From the NCBI GenBank assembly GCA_040954595.2, contig CM082589.2, positions 7,564,001 through 7,628,000 on the forward strand: a stretch of 64,000 nt of DNA, read 5' to 3'. Below the pieces are notes generated by a model. The model was not told the origin of the DNA. It searched no databases and saw only the letters and a program-made list of their open reading frames with translations. The position numbers and the translations under genes were made by a program. How positions within the stretch are numbered: position 1 is the stretch's first letter; each line of letters begins with the position of its first letter. Below are positions 1-31,681 of the stretch, in pieces. Source of the stretch: Balanoglossus misakiensis. Lineage: Eukaryota > Hemichordata.

Positions 1-963
1 TATTTTTCGTTTGCTTTGACTAAACACATTCCTCCGCATTGCAATGCAGCTTTTGATATGGCAGTGTGCCAAGCAGGCGATGCCGCCATTGTGACGTGAA
101 CATAAATTATTCAAAGGTCGAGCGGTCATACTCTTAGACCCTTCGTACGTGACTGTCTCAAAAGACTCGACTGGCCCACTTTCATATTAATTATGACCCC
201 AGCGAGTAATGTTACAGCCGATGTTTTGTTTATCATTCAACATTACCACCCTTTTGTAATACTAGTAGAAAGTGCAGACATTTTTTGTTCAAAATAATAT
301 CTTTAACAACACAATGCCAGGATCAATATAAACGTTACATAGGGGTAATGGTGGCGAGCTTTTACTGTTAGGAGTGCCATCCATGTTTCTATAAACAACA
401 CTTGCATAGTTTATTAAAATTAGTGTCAAAAGTCTCAGCTAGCCAAACAACATTGTCTGTCAATCCCTGCCGTCTGGTGATGATATTGACACGTTTTTAC
501 ATTGATAAAATGAGGTTTCATACAGATAATCTAACAATATTGTATTTGCCTTTCAAGTTAATGTAACATGTACATTCCAATAAAAAATCTTTAAACTTGT
601 CGAAATTACAGAAATGCATTGTATTACGTGAGCGTAAGTTTTATTCTACAGAGTAGTGTAGAACAAGGATTTGCACAGTGTCACTTAAAGGTATACGGTC
701 ACCTATTGAAAATTAGCTATAGTTACCATGGCAAATTGAGATCTGACCAATCACCGATTTTCAGTGGGTGGCACACGCGAAAAAAAGAACGCCACCATAT
801 GTTCTTTAGAACTCTCAAATACGTCATTTCAGCCATATGCATGGGCGTATGTAAATTGGAGGTGAGTGTATACCTTTAAGCTTCAAATAATGCCCCTGTG
901 TTGTCTGACATGTATTATGTTATTTCTTTTCTTTGTTATATCTAATTGTATTTGGGAACAAAG
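1..963. other. 5' flank or intron upstream of the P450 exons
   Basis: No coding exon is supported here. The expected first exon of the P450 (start codon and membrane anchor) was looked for and not found, so it probably lies left of the window. The stretch holds one MITE copy at 685-879. Its short open frames are shadows of that repeat. Confidence 0.5.
685..879. mobile_element. MITE family A, copy 1
   Basis: About 195 bp between TTAA sites. The ends read AGGTATACGGTCACC on the left and the near-inverse GGTGAGTGTATACCT on the right. The interior ACCATGGCAAATTGAGATCT and GTGGGTGGCACACG recur in four other copies in this window (42484, 47974, 48640, 51291). There is no coding capacity. Confidence 0.85.
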
Positions 964-3900
964 AAATTTGGAGGCAGTAGCAGTGGAAGTGTCCAAACTC
1001 AAATACCTGGGATGCCGAAGTCCGACCCTGAGTAGGTTACTACAGTCAAAATTTCATTTCATATAGTCCACATGGACAACTTCTAGAAGGGGTTATAGGT
1101 TAGACTTTTCCATCATGCATGTACAATATGTATCTGTCCATTCCATCCCTAATCAGACATGGCTGATCAACTCATTCCAATCAAACGTGACAAGGGGTGT
1201 TCTATTAAAGGAACAAAGTCTCTCTCTCGCTGCCCTTTTCACACGTTCCATTAATTATGTTTGATACAAGACACCGTTTGTGTTAATGTACATGTGGATA
1301 GTGAATCAACGTTCAACCACACACACCTATCCCAATTGCAGACACGAGAGTGAAAAGAAAACTCGCCAAAATGAATAATCGGTCTCTCCCATTTATTCAT
1401 TTTGGGCGGGTTTTTACTCTCATATCATACAAGCGGGATGGGAGTTGCGTTTGGTTGAACGTTTATTCACTAAATATACACACGTACATTAACATAAACG
1501 GTGTCTTGTATCAAACATAATTAGTGGAAAAAGGGCAGCGAGAGAGAGACTTTGTCCCTTTAATGCATGTCAATTTGTGTTGAAATTATACGATCCAAAA
1601 TGGCCACCGGGCAACCATATTGTTTTGAAGTTTTCATGCACAGAGCGCCGTGCACATATTGACTGAACAGAGTACTTTCTTTGAACTTGTGCTGAATTCC
1701 TTCCACTCTGTTTCGTCAGTTTTATCATAAACACTAGATAATATGGTTTTATCAATCTCTCCTCCATGTGTGACAGAAGTGGTAATTTGGATGACATCAA
1801 TACGGCTGGGAGTCTACATGAATTCCTCGCCCTCCTCCATTCCAAATATGGCCCAGTTGCATCATTCTGGTACGGTAAACACTACTATGTCAGCCTGGCC
1901 TCCCCAGAAGCCTGGAAGGACACAATTAAATTAGTTGACAGACCACGTGAGTTCTTATCAAATGTACTCAATATGGTAGATCACATTGTATAATCAACTG
2001 TGTATTGTTTTGTGTGAAATGTGTGCCAAATCTATTTTTCTGGAATATGTTCATTTTACGATTACAGACAATAAAATGGTCATCTTGCTTCATTGGTAGT
2101 CTGGGACTACCTGTCTCTATATTGACAATCATATTCTTTCCGTTGTTTCTTTTTTAGTTGAGCTTTTCCAATTTATGTTGCCCTTGTTCGGGCCTGGAAG
2201 TATTCAGTATGCAAATGGGGAAGAAGCCAAAAGACGACGAAAAACTTATGACAAGTCCTTCAGTCATGAAGCCATTCATCATTACTACAGTGATTTTCAG
2301 TCGGTAAGATTTAAGTATTTACGTTTCTCCCATTTTGAATGAATCTTTTTAGACCTCTGCTAATTTACTTACCATGAATAGCAATTACTGGACGTGTTTT
2401 TCTTTCATATTCTGAAATTGTGCATCGCTACATATATTCACTTTGGTTAACTGGGGCCATTTATTTAATTAAGTGTGATGTGGTCATCTATGCACTTACC
2501 GAATTCTGCCAATGATTTCAGTCAGTTCCAAATCAATATTGACCCCTTCGCCATCATGGTTTGGTCAAATTCCATTAGTGTCAATAATGGACCTTTATAC
2601 AATGAAATTGAGTGAAAGGGTTGACTGGACACTAAGCCGTCACTTTTGGCTATATTTTCTGTATTTGTTTCTGTGTATCAAATTTCTTGTTCTACTCCAA
2701 ACAGCGACTAATATAACCATTACTCTACTTGTCAACGTAGCCTGTATGTGTGTAAAAAAATGATTATTGCTGACAAATGAATTGTAGTTATGTGTACATT
2801 AATTTAATCTATGTAATTATATGCAATGATGACAGGCCGCTGATTCAACTGCAAAGAAGATATCATCATTGCCAACTGAGGAACACATTCCATTATCAGA
2901 ATACATGTCGATGATGACCATTAAAGCCATCAGTCGGGCTACATACGGGGGCTTTTTCAAGAAAGATGAACAAGCAGTCACGCTGATTCACCACTATAAT
3001 ACAGTGAGTTCTTTCTGAGCATTTCCTCAACAAATAACTAACAGTTTTGACATTAATGTGGTTATTTTTAAGTTACTCAGTGATATTTCCTTACTATAAA
3101 TAAAGACAAGACATAACTGATTTGCAAGTAAGTTTTTTTTCCCATATAAATTTGATTTTAAAGATTTCTAATCGTAATTATGTAATTCTGGATAAATCTC
3201 TGCGATAAATGTTGTGATTTTTTTCAGGTTATGGGATTGCTGAATCTGAGAATAGCTAATGAGGCAGAAACTGGAGAGAAGTTTAACACTGGTAATATGT
3301 TACATTTTAGTGTCCTCTTTTGAAGTACATTTGGTTATTTTAATTTCTCTTAAAGGCACGTAAGCTGCAACTGGATAAAAAATCAATGTTTTAAATAATC
3401 TCATATATGCTTTTAATTATATCTATTAAATGCTATTTCATGATAATATATCAAGCTCAACACTTATTTATGACAAAATGGCCAAAAATTGAAGACAAAC
3501 GAAAATTCCTGAAATTTTTAAAAAAGTGCAATATTGCAATGAAAAATGAAAATCTGATGTCTCAGTGGTGTACATTTACTTCTATGAGCTCAAGTGGATG
3601 AGATCATGTTTTGTTTATGAAGTTTCACAACCGGAAATGCGACATTTTCATTGTTTCTTTCATTTTCCCACGGTGGCGGCCATAATCGCTTGTGGCAAAG
3701 CTTTATTATTTATCTGGTTAAAACTTGCATATGCACTCATATTTAGGGTTTATAATGCTTGTGTATAGTTCACTGCCTTCATCGGCATGGACTAATGGTA
3801 GTGCAGTGTGAAACAAAAATTATGAAAATTATCCCAAAAGATACAGCTTACGTGCCTTTAATAGGCTATATATTGTGTTAGTCTACTCACTGAAAGATTC

Positions 3901-6900
3901 GCAATTCCTGACTGTTACAACTCAAGCTGTTGATGGGCATGACATTAAATACTACCACGGTTGAATTTTGGGTATTGACCAAAAATTCAATGATGGAAAT
4001 ATCTCTGTGTTAATGTCCATACATGTTATAAAAAGCCCAAATTATATTTTCTTTTGATGTGGACACAGCTCTGAAAGCATGGCAGGACTTCATGCATGGT
4101 GCAGTGCAGTATCGCCGTGACAACCCTCCGAAAGAGGGCGATGCCCACATTTTCATGGATGTCCTTATTGATTATTTCGACAATGAAGAGGACATTTTTT
4201 CAGATGGAATCACTTTTTTCTTTGCTGCCTTTCATACGACTGCTTTCAGTAGGTTGTTGCTATTATTATCATTCTTATTATCATTACAAAGTGGTTTCAC
4301 AAGAAAAATTTTGTATCACTTAGAGGTGGGTTGACAGATATTGATCACTGTAGCGTATTAATACACAACAGATTATATCAACCCCCCCCCCCAAAAAAAA
4401 AATATACACCTGTCCACCAGGTTTCATAGATTATGCCATAGGTACAACAACCCATGGTGCTACTTGTGAGTGCACTCTAATGACTAGCAAAGGCCCACAT
4501 CCATGCTTGTAATTTGTTGAGACTATTTGTACGTTTGATCAGTGTAAAAAGCTTTATAGTCAAACGCACATTTAAAGTGACAAAGTCTCTCTCTCGCTGC
4601 CTTTTTTCTATTATTTATGTTTGATACAAGACACCGTGTATTTTATTCTACATGTGGATACATAGTGAATCTACATTCGACCACATACAACTTCCATCCC
4701 GTTTGTAGGATATGAGTAAAAATCTCGCCAAAATGAATAAATGGTAAACACCGATTGTTCATTTTGGCGAGTTTTTCACTCTCGTGTCTACAGGTGGAAT
4801 ATAAGTTGTGTGTTGTCGAACGTTGTTTCACCATATATCCACATGTAGAATAACATAAATGGTGTCTTGTATCAAACATAATTAATGGGAAAAGGGCAGC
4901 CAGAGACAGACGTTGTTCTTATTGTATGGTTTCAAGTGTCTATAAGGAACACTCTTAATGCAGCGTTTATTGGCATTTCATACTTACAGTGATGGTATGG
5001 TCAATCTACTACATGTGTAAACACCCAGACGTCCAGGATAAGGTGTACAAGGAAGTAAACGAAGTTCTCGGCAAGGATGGAAAAGTGGATCATACAAACT
5101 TGGCCCAGTTGCAGTAAGTCAGAAAATAGGTGTGGTGTCTGCGTTCTGTTCTGTAGTTTTGCCTGGTATGGTCTGGTGTGGTCTGATTTTCTACTGCATG
5201 TGTGAAATTTTACGGGACGTTATAGTACATTGTCAATTTGTTGTGGTTATAATGGCTATATGGACAGCCTATCGTATGGGTATGGATGTGGATGGATGGA
5301 TGTATGGATGGTTAAGTATCTAGATGATGTTCAGTGAGTGTGGTGGGATAGGTTAGGGTACATGTATCTCTCTTATGCGTCACATATCACATCACATCTT
5401 GCTGATGAGCCTGTTTCATATATGTGATCATGTAGAAAGAAGCATATATACTCATCACAAAATGACAAGTGTGACTTTGGTGGTTCAATTTGTATGCACC
5501 TTTCTGAAGTATATACGTCTTTTAGCAAGCAGAACAAAAACAATGGTAGACATAACATTTCTCCTCGGTCAATAATACAATATTTACATGTCCTGTGAGT
5601 GTGAGCATGTCCTTCCAATACATGTACTCATATTTTTTCCGCAGGTACATGAAGATGGTATTCGATGAAGCTATGAGATGTTCCGTATTGGCCCCATTTG
5701 CTGCCAGAGTCAACTATGAAAAAGATATGAAAGTCCAAGGGTATCTGATTCCTAAAGGAGTGAGAAAAAATAACATTAAATAATATGTACATTAGCCGAC
5801 TAAAGCAAAACAACATTATGTAGCAACATGGACACAAGTCAAGTCTTGTAGAATCTGAGTTTTTGCAATCTCTTCAAGTGTTTTTATGACATCTAAAATA
5901 TTTTGTCAGTCCTAGTGTATCTGAAAACTTCCACCGCATCTGTACAGACAAGTTCAACGTGATCTTTCAATTTTTGCAGTATCTTCATAATTTTAATCTC
6001 AAGCCTCAGCTTGGTTCATTTAAATAAGCTTGCTGATGGATGTATGCAAAAAGTAATATTAACCTTTGATTGTGGCTGTACATGTAAATGTAAGCAAATA
6101 ATTAATAACAAACAGCACTCCTGAATTTGACGTATAACAGCAACTTAGCTTTAATACCATCTAATTTGTCATTTTAGTCCCGTAACCGCCAATGAAACCG
6201 TAGTAATTTCTCTTGCAGACTGGCATGATCCATGCACTTGGAGTTGTTCTACAGGATGCCAAAATATGGCCAGATCCACAGAGGTAATGTTTTATAGCTG
6301 CAGATGGTGCAAGATACTATCAGCCACCCATTTGGCACAAAATGACTGGAAACCGATGAGATAACAAGTAATATGGTTGTGTGTTTGATTAAAGGGGAAA
6401 TCCGTCGTAGCTGATTTCTACATAATTTGGTAGATTTGATGTCACTCTTTCAGAAAAAAACATATTCGCCATGTAAAGGTCGCGCGATTTTTTACAAAAT
6501 CTAGGGAAAGTTGGCAGAATTTCCAATATGGCGTTTACTGTAATTTGAATCATGGGAAAAAAAGCGCCAGGACCAACTTCCGCCCACCTTAGTGTGGGTG
6601 ATACCATTTTCCGATTGGCCAGCCAGATCTGTCCTCTGTGGGACTGATTAATAGCTTTTCATAGTAAATAAGTTTTTGCTGTTAAACTCACTGAAGAATT
6701 TAACCAAACCTTAAGATGTGAATTATACTACGGTCACACTGGTAAAAAATTCAAAACGTTTCAAAAGACTATTTGGCTTTTGTAAACACAGAGAATTAAT
6801 CCTTTGAGTCGCCTTGTGTCCACACACAAAGGCGCTGAGGCTTGGCCCCATACACAATGGCTTGCCGAGAGGTTACACCGGCTCTGGTCTGGCCGGCAAA

Positions 6901-7360
6901 GCTGTCTCATATCTGAGACGTTTCAGGACCACTTTAACCGTTCACACATAATAATTTACGCCAGTATTTCATCTGAGACGTTTCTGAACCGTCTTAAATG
7001 GTTCCTGTGTGACCACCTATTATTCACTGTAGTTTTTTATTAGATTATACTGTCGGACAAACAGTTCCAAAAGGGGTGACTCACATCACACATTCTTTCC
7101 TTTGTAGCTTTGACCCAGACCGATTTCTACCCGAGGAAGTTGCAAAGCGCCACAACTTGGCGCACTCACCATTTGGCTTTGCCGGAAAACGGATGTGTCC
7201 AGGGTACCGCACGGCGTACGCTGAGGGCGCAGTCTTCTTGGCCACTCTGCTCAGGAAGTTCAAGTTCGATCTGGTCGAAGGACAAGATATCAGTCGCAAG
7301 TTTGGGTTTGTGACAATGCCCAGTGATGAGATCTGGGTAAATGTTACAAAAAGGAAGTAA
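964..7360 (+). CDS. CYP20A1-like: CYP20-family cytochrome P450 (5' exon missing)
   Basis: Heme-thiolate monooxygenase homologue. Likely exons: 964-1031 (tentative start), 1777-1946, 2158-2303, 2836-3003, 3228-3291, 4069-4248, 4990-5113, 5645-5759, 6219-6283 and 7108-7360; all phases join. Recognition rests on a close match to what I know of vertebrate CYP20A1: IPGMPKSDPE then SGNLDDINTAGSLHEF and YGPVASFWYG near the N-terminus, and ALGVVLQDAKIWPDP before the heme region. P450 landmarks are the I-helix AAFHTT, K-helix EAMR (ExxR), FDPDRF, and heme loop FGFAGKRMCPG with the cysteine ligand. The protein ends WVNVTKRK, like the CYP20A1 C-terminus. Vertebrate CYP20A1 has a degenerate heme loop, whereas this copy keeps G-x-R-x-C-x-G. 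The substrate is unknown; by family an ER membrane location is expected. The 964 start is inferred from an acceptor after AACAAAG and could be wrong. Confidence 0.9.
1205..1563. mobile_element. MITE family B, copy 1
   Basis: TTAA-flanked foldback element of about 360 bp in a P450 intron. Terminal repeats are AGGAACAAAGTCTCTCTCTC and its inverse ending GAGACTTTGTCCCT. Subterminal sequence such as TTTGATACAAGACACCGTTT is also inverted on the far side, so nearly the whole element folds back. Other copies are at 4572, 31380, 35476 and 38006. Confidence 0.9.
3350..3861. mobile_element. MITE family D (single copy)
   Basis: Element of about 510 bp in a P450 intron. It has TTAA at both ends and terminal inverted repeats AGGCACGTAAGCTG and CAGCTTACGTGCCT. 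The interior has no plausible protein. The TTAA-AGG ends resemble those of families A and B, but the rest of the sequence does not. Confidence 0.75.
4572..4924. mobile_element. MITE family B, copy 2 (decayed right end)
   Basis: Starts TTAA-AGTGACAAAGTCTCTC and carries the family B interior (TTTGATACAAGACACCGT and its inverse). The right terminus has drifted to GACAGACGTTGTTC, so its exact end is uncertain. It lies in a P450 intron. Confidence 0.85.
6732..7014. mobile_element. Possible MITE with GGTCACAC ends
   Basis: About 280 bp in the last P450 intron, bounded by GGTCACAC and GTGTGACC. It contains two copies of TCTGAGACGTTTC near the right side. Only one copy was seen, so its identity as an element is an inference. 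Confidence 0.35.
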
Positions 7361-10142
7361 TGATATCGCTTACATTTGGTGAGTGAATACCACACAAAGA
7401 TAATGATACGGCTACAATTACTTACAGGAATTATATAAGATTTTTTTTGTTATATTTCATTTGCTAAGGTTGAAAAAATTCGATATACGCGTTGATATGA
7501 AAATTCTACAATGTACAAATCATATTGTTTTCATTCCTTTTGTGCTCCAGAAAAAACAAGCAATCGTAAAAAAATTCTTTAGCACATTTATAGGCCGTTC
7601 ACATTACTCAAAAAAGGCTAGGACCTTGTCCTATCAAGGTCCTTGGCTGAGCAAAAAAAAACAGGTGTGAACGGGTCTGGCCGACCCTTGCCCGGACAAT
7701 TTTTGTCCCAGTTGAATAGGGTGGTTTGTGGTCGACTCTGGCCCGACTCTGGCCCCAGCATTGTGTGTACACGTTTTGTCCGACTCTGGTCCTAGTTGAC
7801 ACCTTTTACAATTGACATGAACAGTGTAATCTATCTTTTGACAATGGTGAAAATCGTATAAACAAACAGAAAACGACCAACATGGCTCTGCTTTATAAGG
7901 TCAAAGGTTGGCGAGACGATGTTGGCCTGGACTGTCCGAAACACAATGTGAACGGGGACTAAAGATTAGCTTATCTTGTCACAATCATCGGGATTAGTTT
8001 TGTCCGGCCATGGGCCTAGAATTGTGAACATATAATCGTCTTAACTACTGAGCTGACTATATTTACCGTAATCAAGGCTCGAAATGTTTGCTTTTTTACT
8101 TATTCCGGACAGGTACTTTGATGCCATTGAAAATGGCTATTTGTATGTCAAAAGACTGCTACCCAGGAAATTATTATGACATCATAGAAGTCGATCACTT
8201 TATCTGACCCACTACTAATTGGCCATAATGGTCAAAATTAACTGGACAGTATACAGTAGTGTTGGAACAAAATGCTAAAAACATGTTACTAGACTACATG
8301 TAATATTAAGTGCAGCACTGTAATATTTTGAAAGAAAACACTATATTCTGCCATTTTATGTAGAATTTCTTAGTTTGGTGTATGAAGTTAATTAAAATTC
8401 CAGTTCGATGGGCGATTGTCTTATTTTAACACTATACAGTGTAGTGTCAGTGCGAAAGAACAGCTTGAATGTGCAAAACTTGGCCCGATTTTTGTGTTGT
8501 GTTGGTGAGTTCGTTTCGGGGATGTTCAATATCACATTTGACAATAATTCTGGTCATAGATTGTGACAGTGATCTCGCTGTCTAAACTAACACGTCATGG
8601 AGTCGCTCTTGCCGTGATAGATGATTTTCCGCTCATTGCGAGATCTCGCGAGACTTGGTTAATGACTGTAGCAACGGATGGTATCAAGGTATTACATGTA
8701 GTTGCAAAGTCGAGAATCGTCAAACAGTGAAGATTTCGTACTCGGAATGTGCAAGACAGGATTCAGGAGGTCGACCACAAAGTCCTCTTGCAATAAAACT
8801 TCGAACTGTATACCAGCGTAATTGTTGGTAACGGTCACTTACCACACTTCTGCCACTGGCTGTGTTATTCTGGCAACCAAGAGACCTGACTTACTCGCCA
8901 ACGGTAATTGAATTAACGTAGCAACAAAAATCCAACATACTGGATCTTTTGATATATAACAATAACAGCCTTAGGCCTAACCCTTCTTTTACCACTTTGG
9001 TTTCGTCCAAATCCATTGCTTTCTATGGTAAAGTATGACCTTTGCACACGCAAAAAGGGGTGCAAGGTTTAGACATAAAAGTAGGGATTTGAATTAAGTT
9101 TGTGGCAATAATGTCTATGTACATGTGTACAATCCTACAGAATCATGGGTAATTTCGCGTCTTTTGAAGGAACTGTTCGCTAACCCCAGTGTGTGGTATT
9201 AATTAATTTCGTGTTTTGTCCAATCTTAGTCCAAATCTAACATCCTTACGCAAACACGCGTAACCTGGCCACATGCACAATACACAAGCTGAGCTCCAAC
9301 TAGGCGATAAGCGGGTTAGTCTGAGAGAGAAGGGGACTTGATTACCGGTTCGCCGAAAACAGGACGTACGATAAGCTTTAGAGCCAATATGAAACGCCTG
9401 TATCACCGTTTTCCCACTCACTGTGACGAGCGGTCAAAACAAGACGAGGACATTACGCAAGAAACATGGTCAAAAACAAAAAACAAATCCTTCGTATCGC
9501 ATTCGATGTTCAAGGATCAAGTAGCTCTCAGCTGATATGGCCGAACACAGATCTCATTTATTTAAATGTCACAGACACGATCTGTTGAGACAAAACGTTG
9601 CGGTCTTCAGAATAGATACCGTCGGTTAGTGACGTTGCTTTTGGCCAATAAATGTTCACGAAGTTTACCGTATATTTGATAGAAACGTTTCTAAAGGGTC
9701 TCAAACGGCCTACTGCAGTGTCTATCAATGTGCAAAAAGGTCACGGTTCCTCCTATGTCACGTGATGGCGGCACCCGATTGCAACTTTTTCGTCTGTCGT
9801 CAGTGACGCCATCGTCTGCGCGCGCAAGTACCAAAGTCGGCAAAGTATATGGACTGAAAGTGTGGCTGAAGCCCATGCACCAACAAGTGAACTCATGAAC
9901 ATTTGGAAGCAGCAATCGCGAAAACGGTGTTTGCTTTACGGATAACATAGGCAACAAAACATATGTAATTTTGATTTCGGATCTTACCACCATATCTACT
10001 CCATTTCATTTAATATTATCTAATTACCATTTTATTTGGAATCGCACGTTGGCACCCCCGTAAGCTTATTATCACAAACACCAAAATCACCTATCAAAGC
10101 CTGAGCTGATTAAACTACATGCAGTTGCTCCAGGTCGGCACC
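7361..10142. other. Spacer between P450 and astacin genes
   Basis: No coding exon is supported. From 7595 to about 8035 there is repetitive-looking DNA with short inverted words (GTTCACATT near 7597 and AATGTGAAC near 7947) and repeated GACTCTGGCC motifs, possibly a decayed MITE. From about 8040 to 10142 I see no repeat or gene. The last few hundred bases would hold the astacin promoter, but no TATA box stands out. Confidence 0.5.
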
Positions 10143-30927
<20,785 letters not shown>

Positions 30928-31379
30928 CCACTCTCTGAAGACTGGAAGCTCTGGCCTATTCTGTGAAATCACAGGAATATTTTGAATTCTCTATCTATAG
31001 CCATTAGGGGAAAATCGGGTCAATGATACGGAAACGTTTGAGACATTCTTCAATTTAATGTTGAAGTTTCCATTTTCAATAATAGGCTGAATTGACATTA
31101 CATGTATTTTAAACACTTTGGTGCAATTCAAATCAAACATTTGACGAAATGTTCATAAACAAAACTGTAATCTACATAACTAATGCATTCCGGTGACCTG
31201 AAATGCCTCTCCTTGATGTTGTACACGTTTTCGAACTGGGTTTTTTTTCATTAAAATTAAATTTCATGTTCAACTATATGCTTGTGAAGAAGTGTCTCGG
31301 CGTTTACAACACCCATCGGCTTCATAGCACTAGATCGTGTAGTCACTCACTGGAATGTGACAACTGAACAGCCATACAG

Positions 31380-31550
31380 AGTAATTAATGAGAGGGTTTT
31401 TTACACTCTCGTGTCTACAAGCGGGATGGAAGGTGTGTGTGGTTGAACGTTGATTCACTATATATCCACATGTAGAATAGCACAAACAGTGTCTTGTATC
31501 AAACTTACTTAATTGAAAAAGGGGGCAGCGTGAGAGAGACTTTGTCCCTT
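31380..31550. mobile_element. MITE family B, copy 3 (right half only)
   Basis: Only the right half is present, from ACACTCTCGTGTCTACAAGC to GAGACTTTGTCCCT. It sits in the spacer between two convergent genes. Confidence 0.8.
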
Positions 31551-31606
31551 CAAATAAATGTACACATTGAACAAGATAACCACGCACGTCGTTTTTTACG
31601 TAAGCC

Positions 31607-31612
31607 TTTATT
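31607..31612 (-). terminator. Poly(A) signal of minus-strand guanylate cyclase
   Basis: AATAAA on the minus strand, about 70 bp past the stop codon at 31682-31684. Confidence 0.65.
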
Positions 31613-31681
31613 CACAGTCCAATTCATTACTACTGTTTCCATCTAAGACATTGTCAGTCATTTAGTTACATCGCGATAACT

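Larger units (their letters stand above)
30928..31681. other. Convergent spacer between astacin and guanylate cyclase
   Basis: About 750 bp holding both 3' UTRs. It contains a possible ATTAAA for the astacin gene (31250), a half copy of MITE B (31380-31550) and the AATAAA signal of the minus-strand cyclase (31607-31612). No other gene is seen. Confidence 0.7.

Noticed and set aside
866-1066. 66-residue hydrophobic frame that could be the P450 anchor
   Set aside because: It is in a different frame from the PGMPKSDPE exon and does not join to the next exon.
6389-6607. 72-residue minus-strand frame in a P450 intron
   Set aside because: No splice sites in phase and no recognisable motif; looked like repeat-derived DNA.
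9691-9993. 100-residue minus-strand frame upstream of the astacin gene
   Set aside because: No recognisable features and no neighbours in phase; probably chance.
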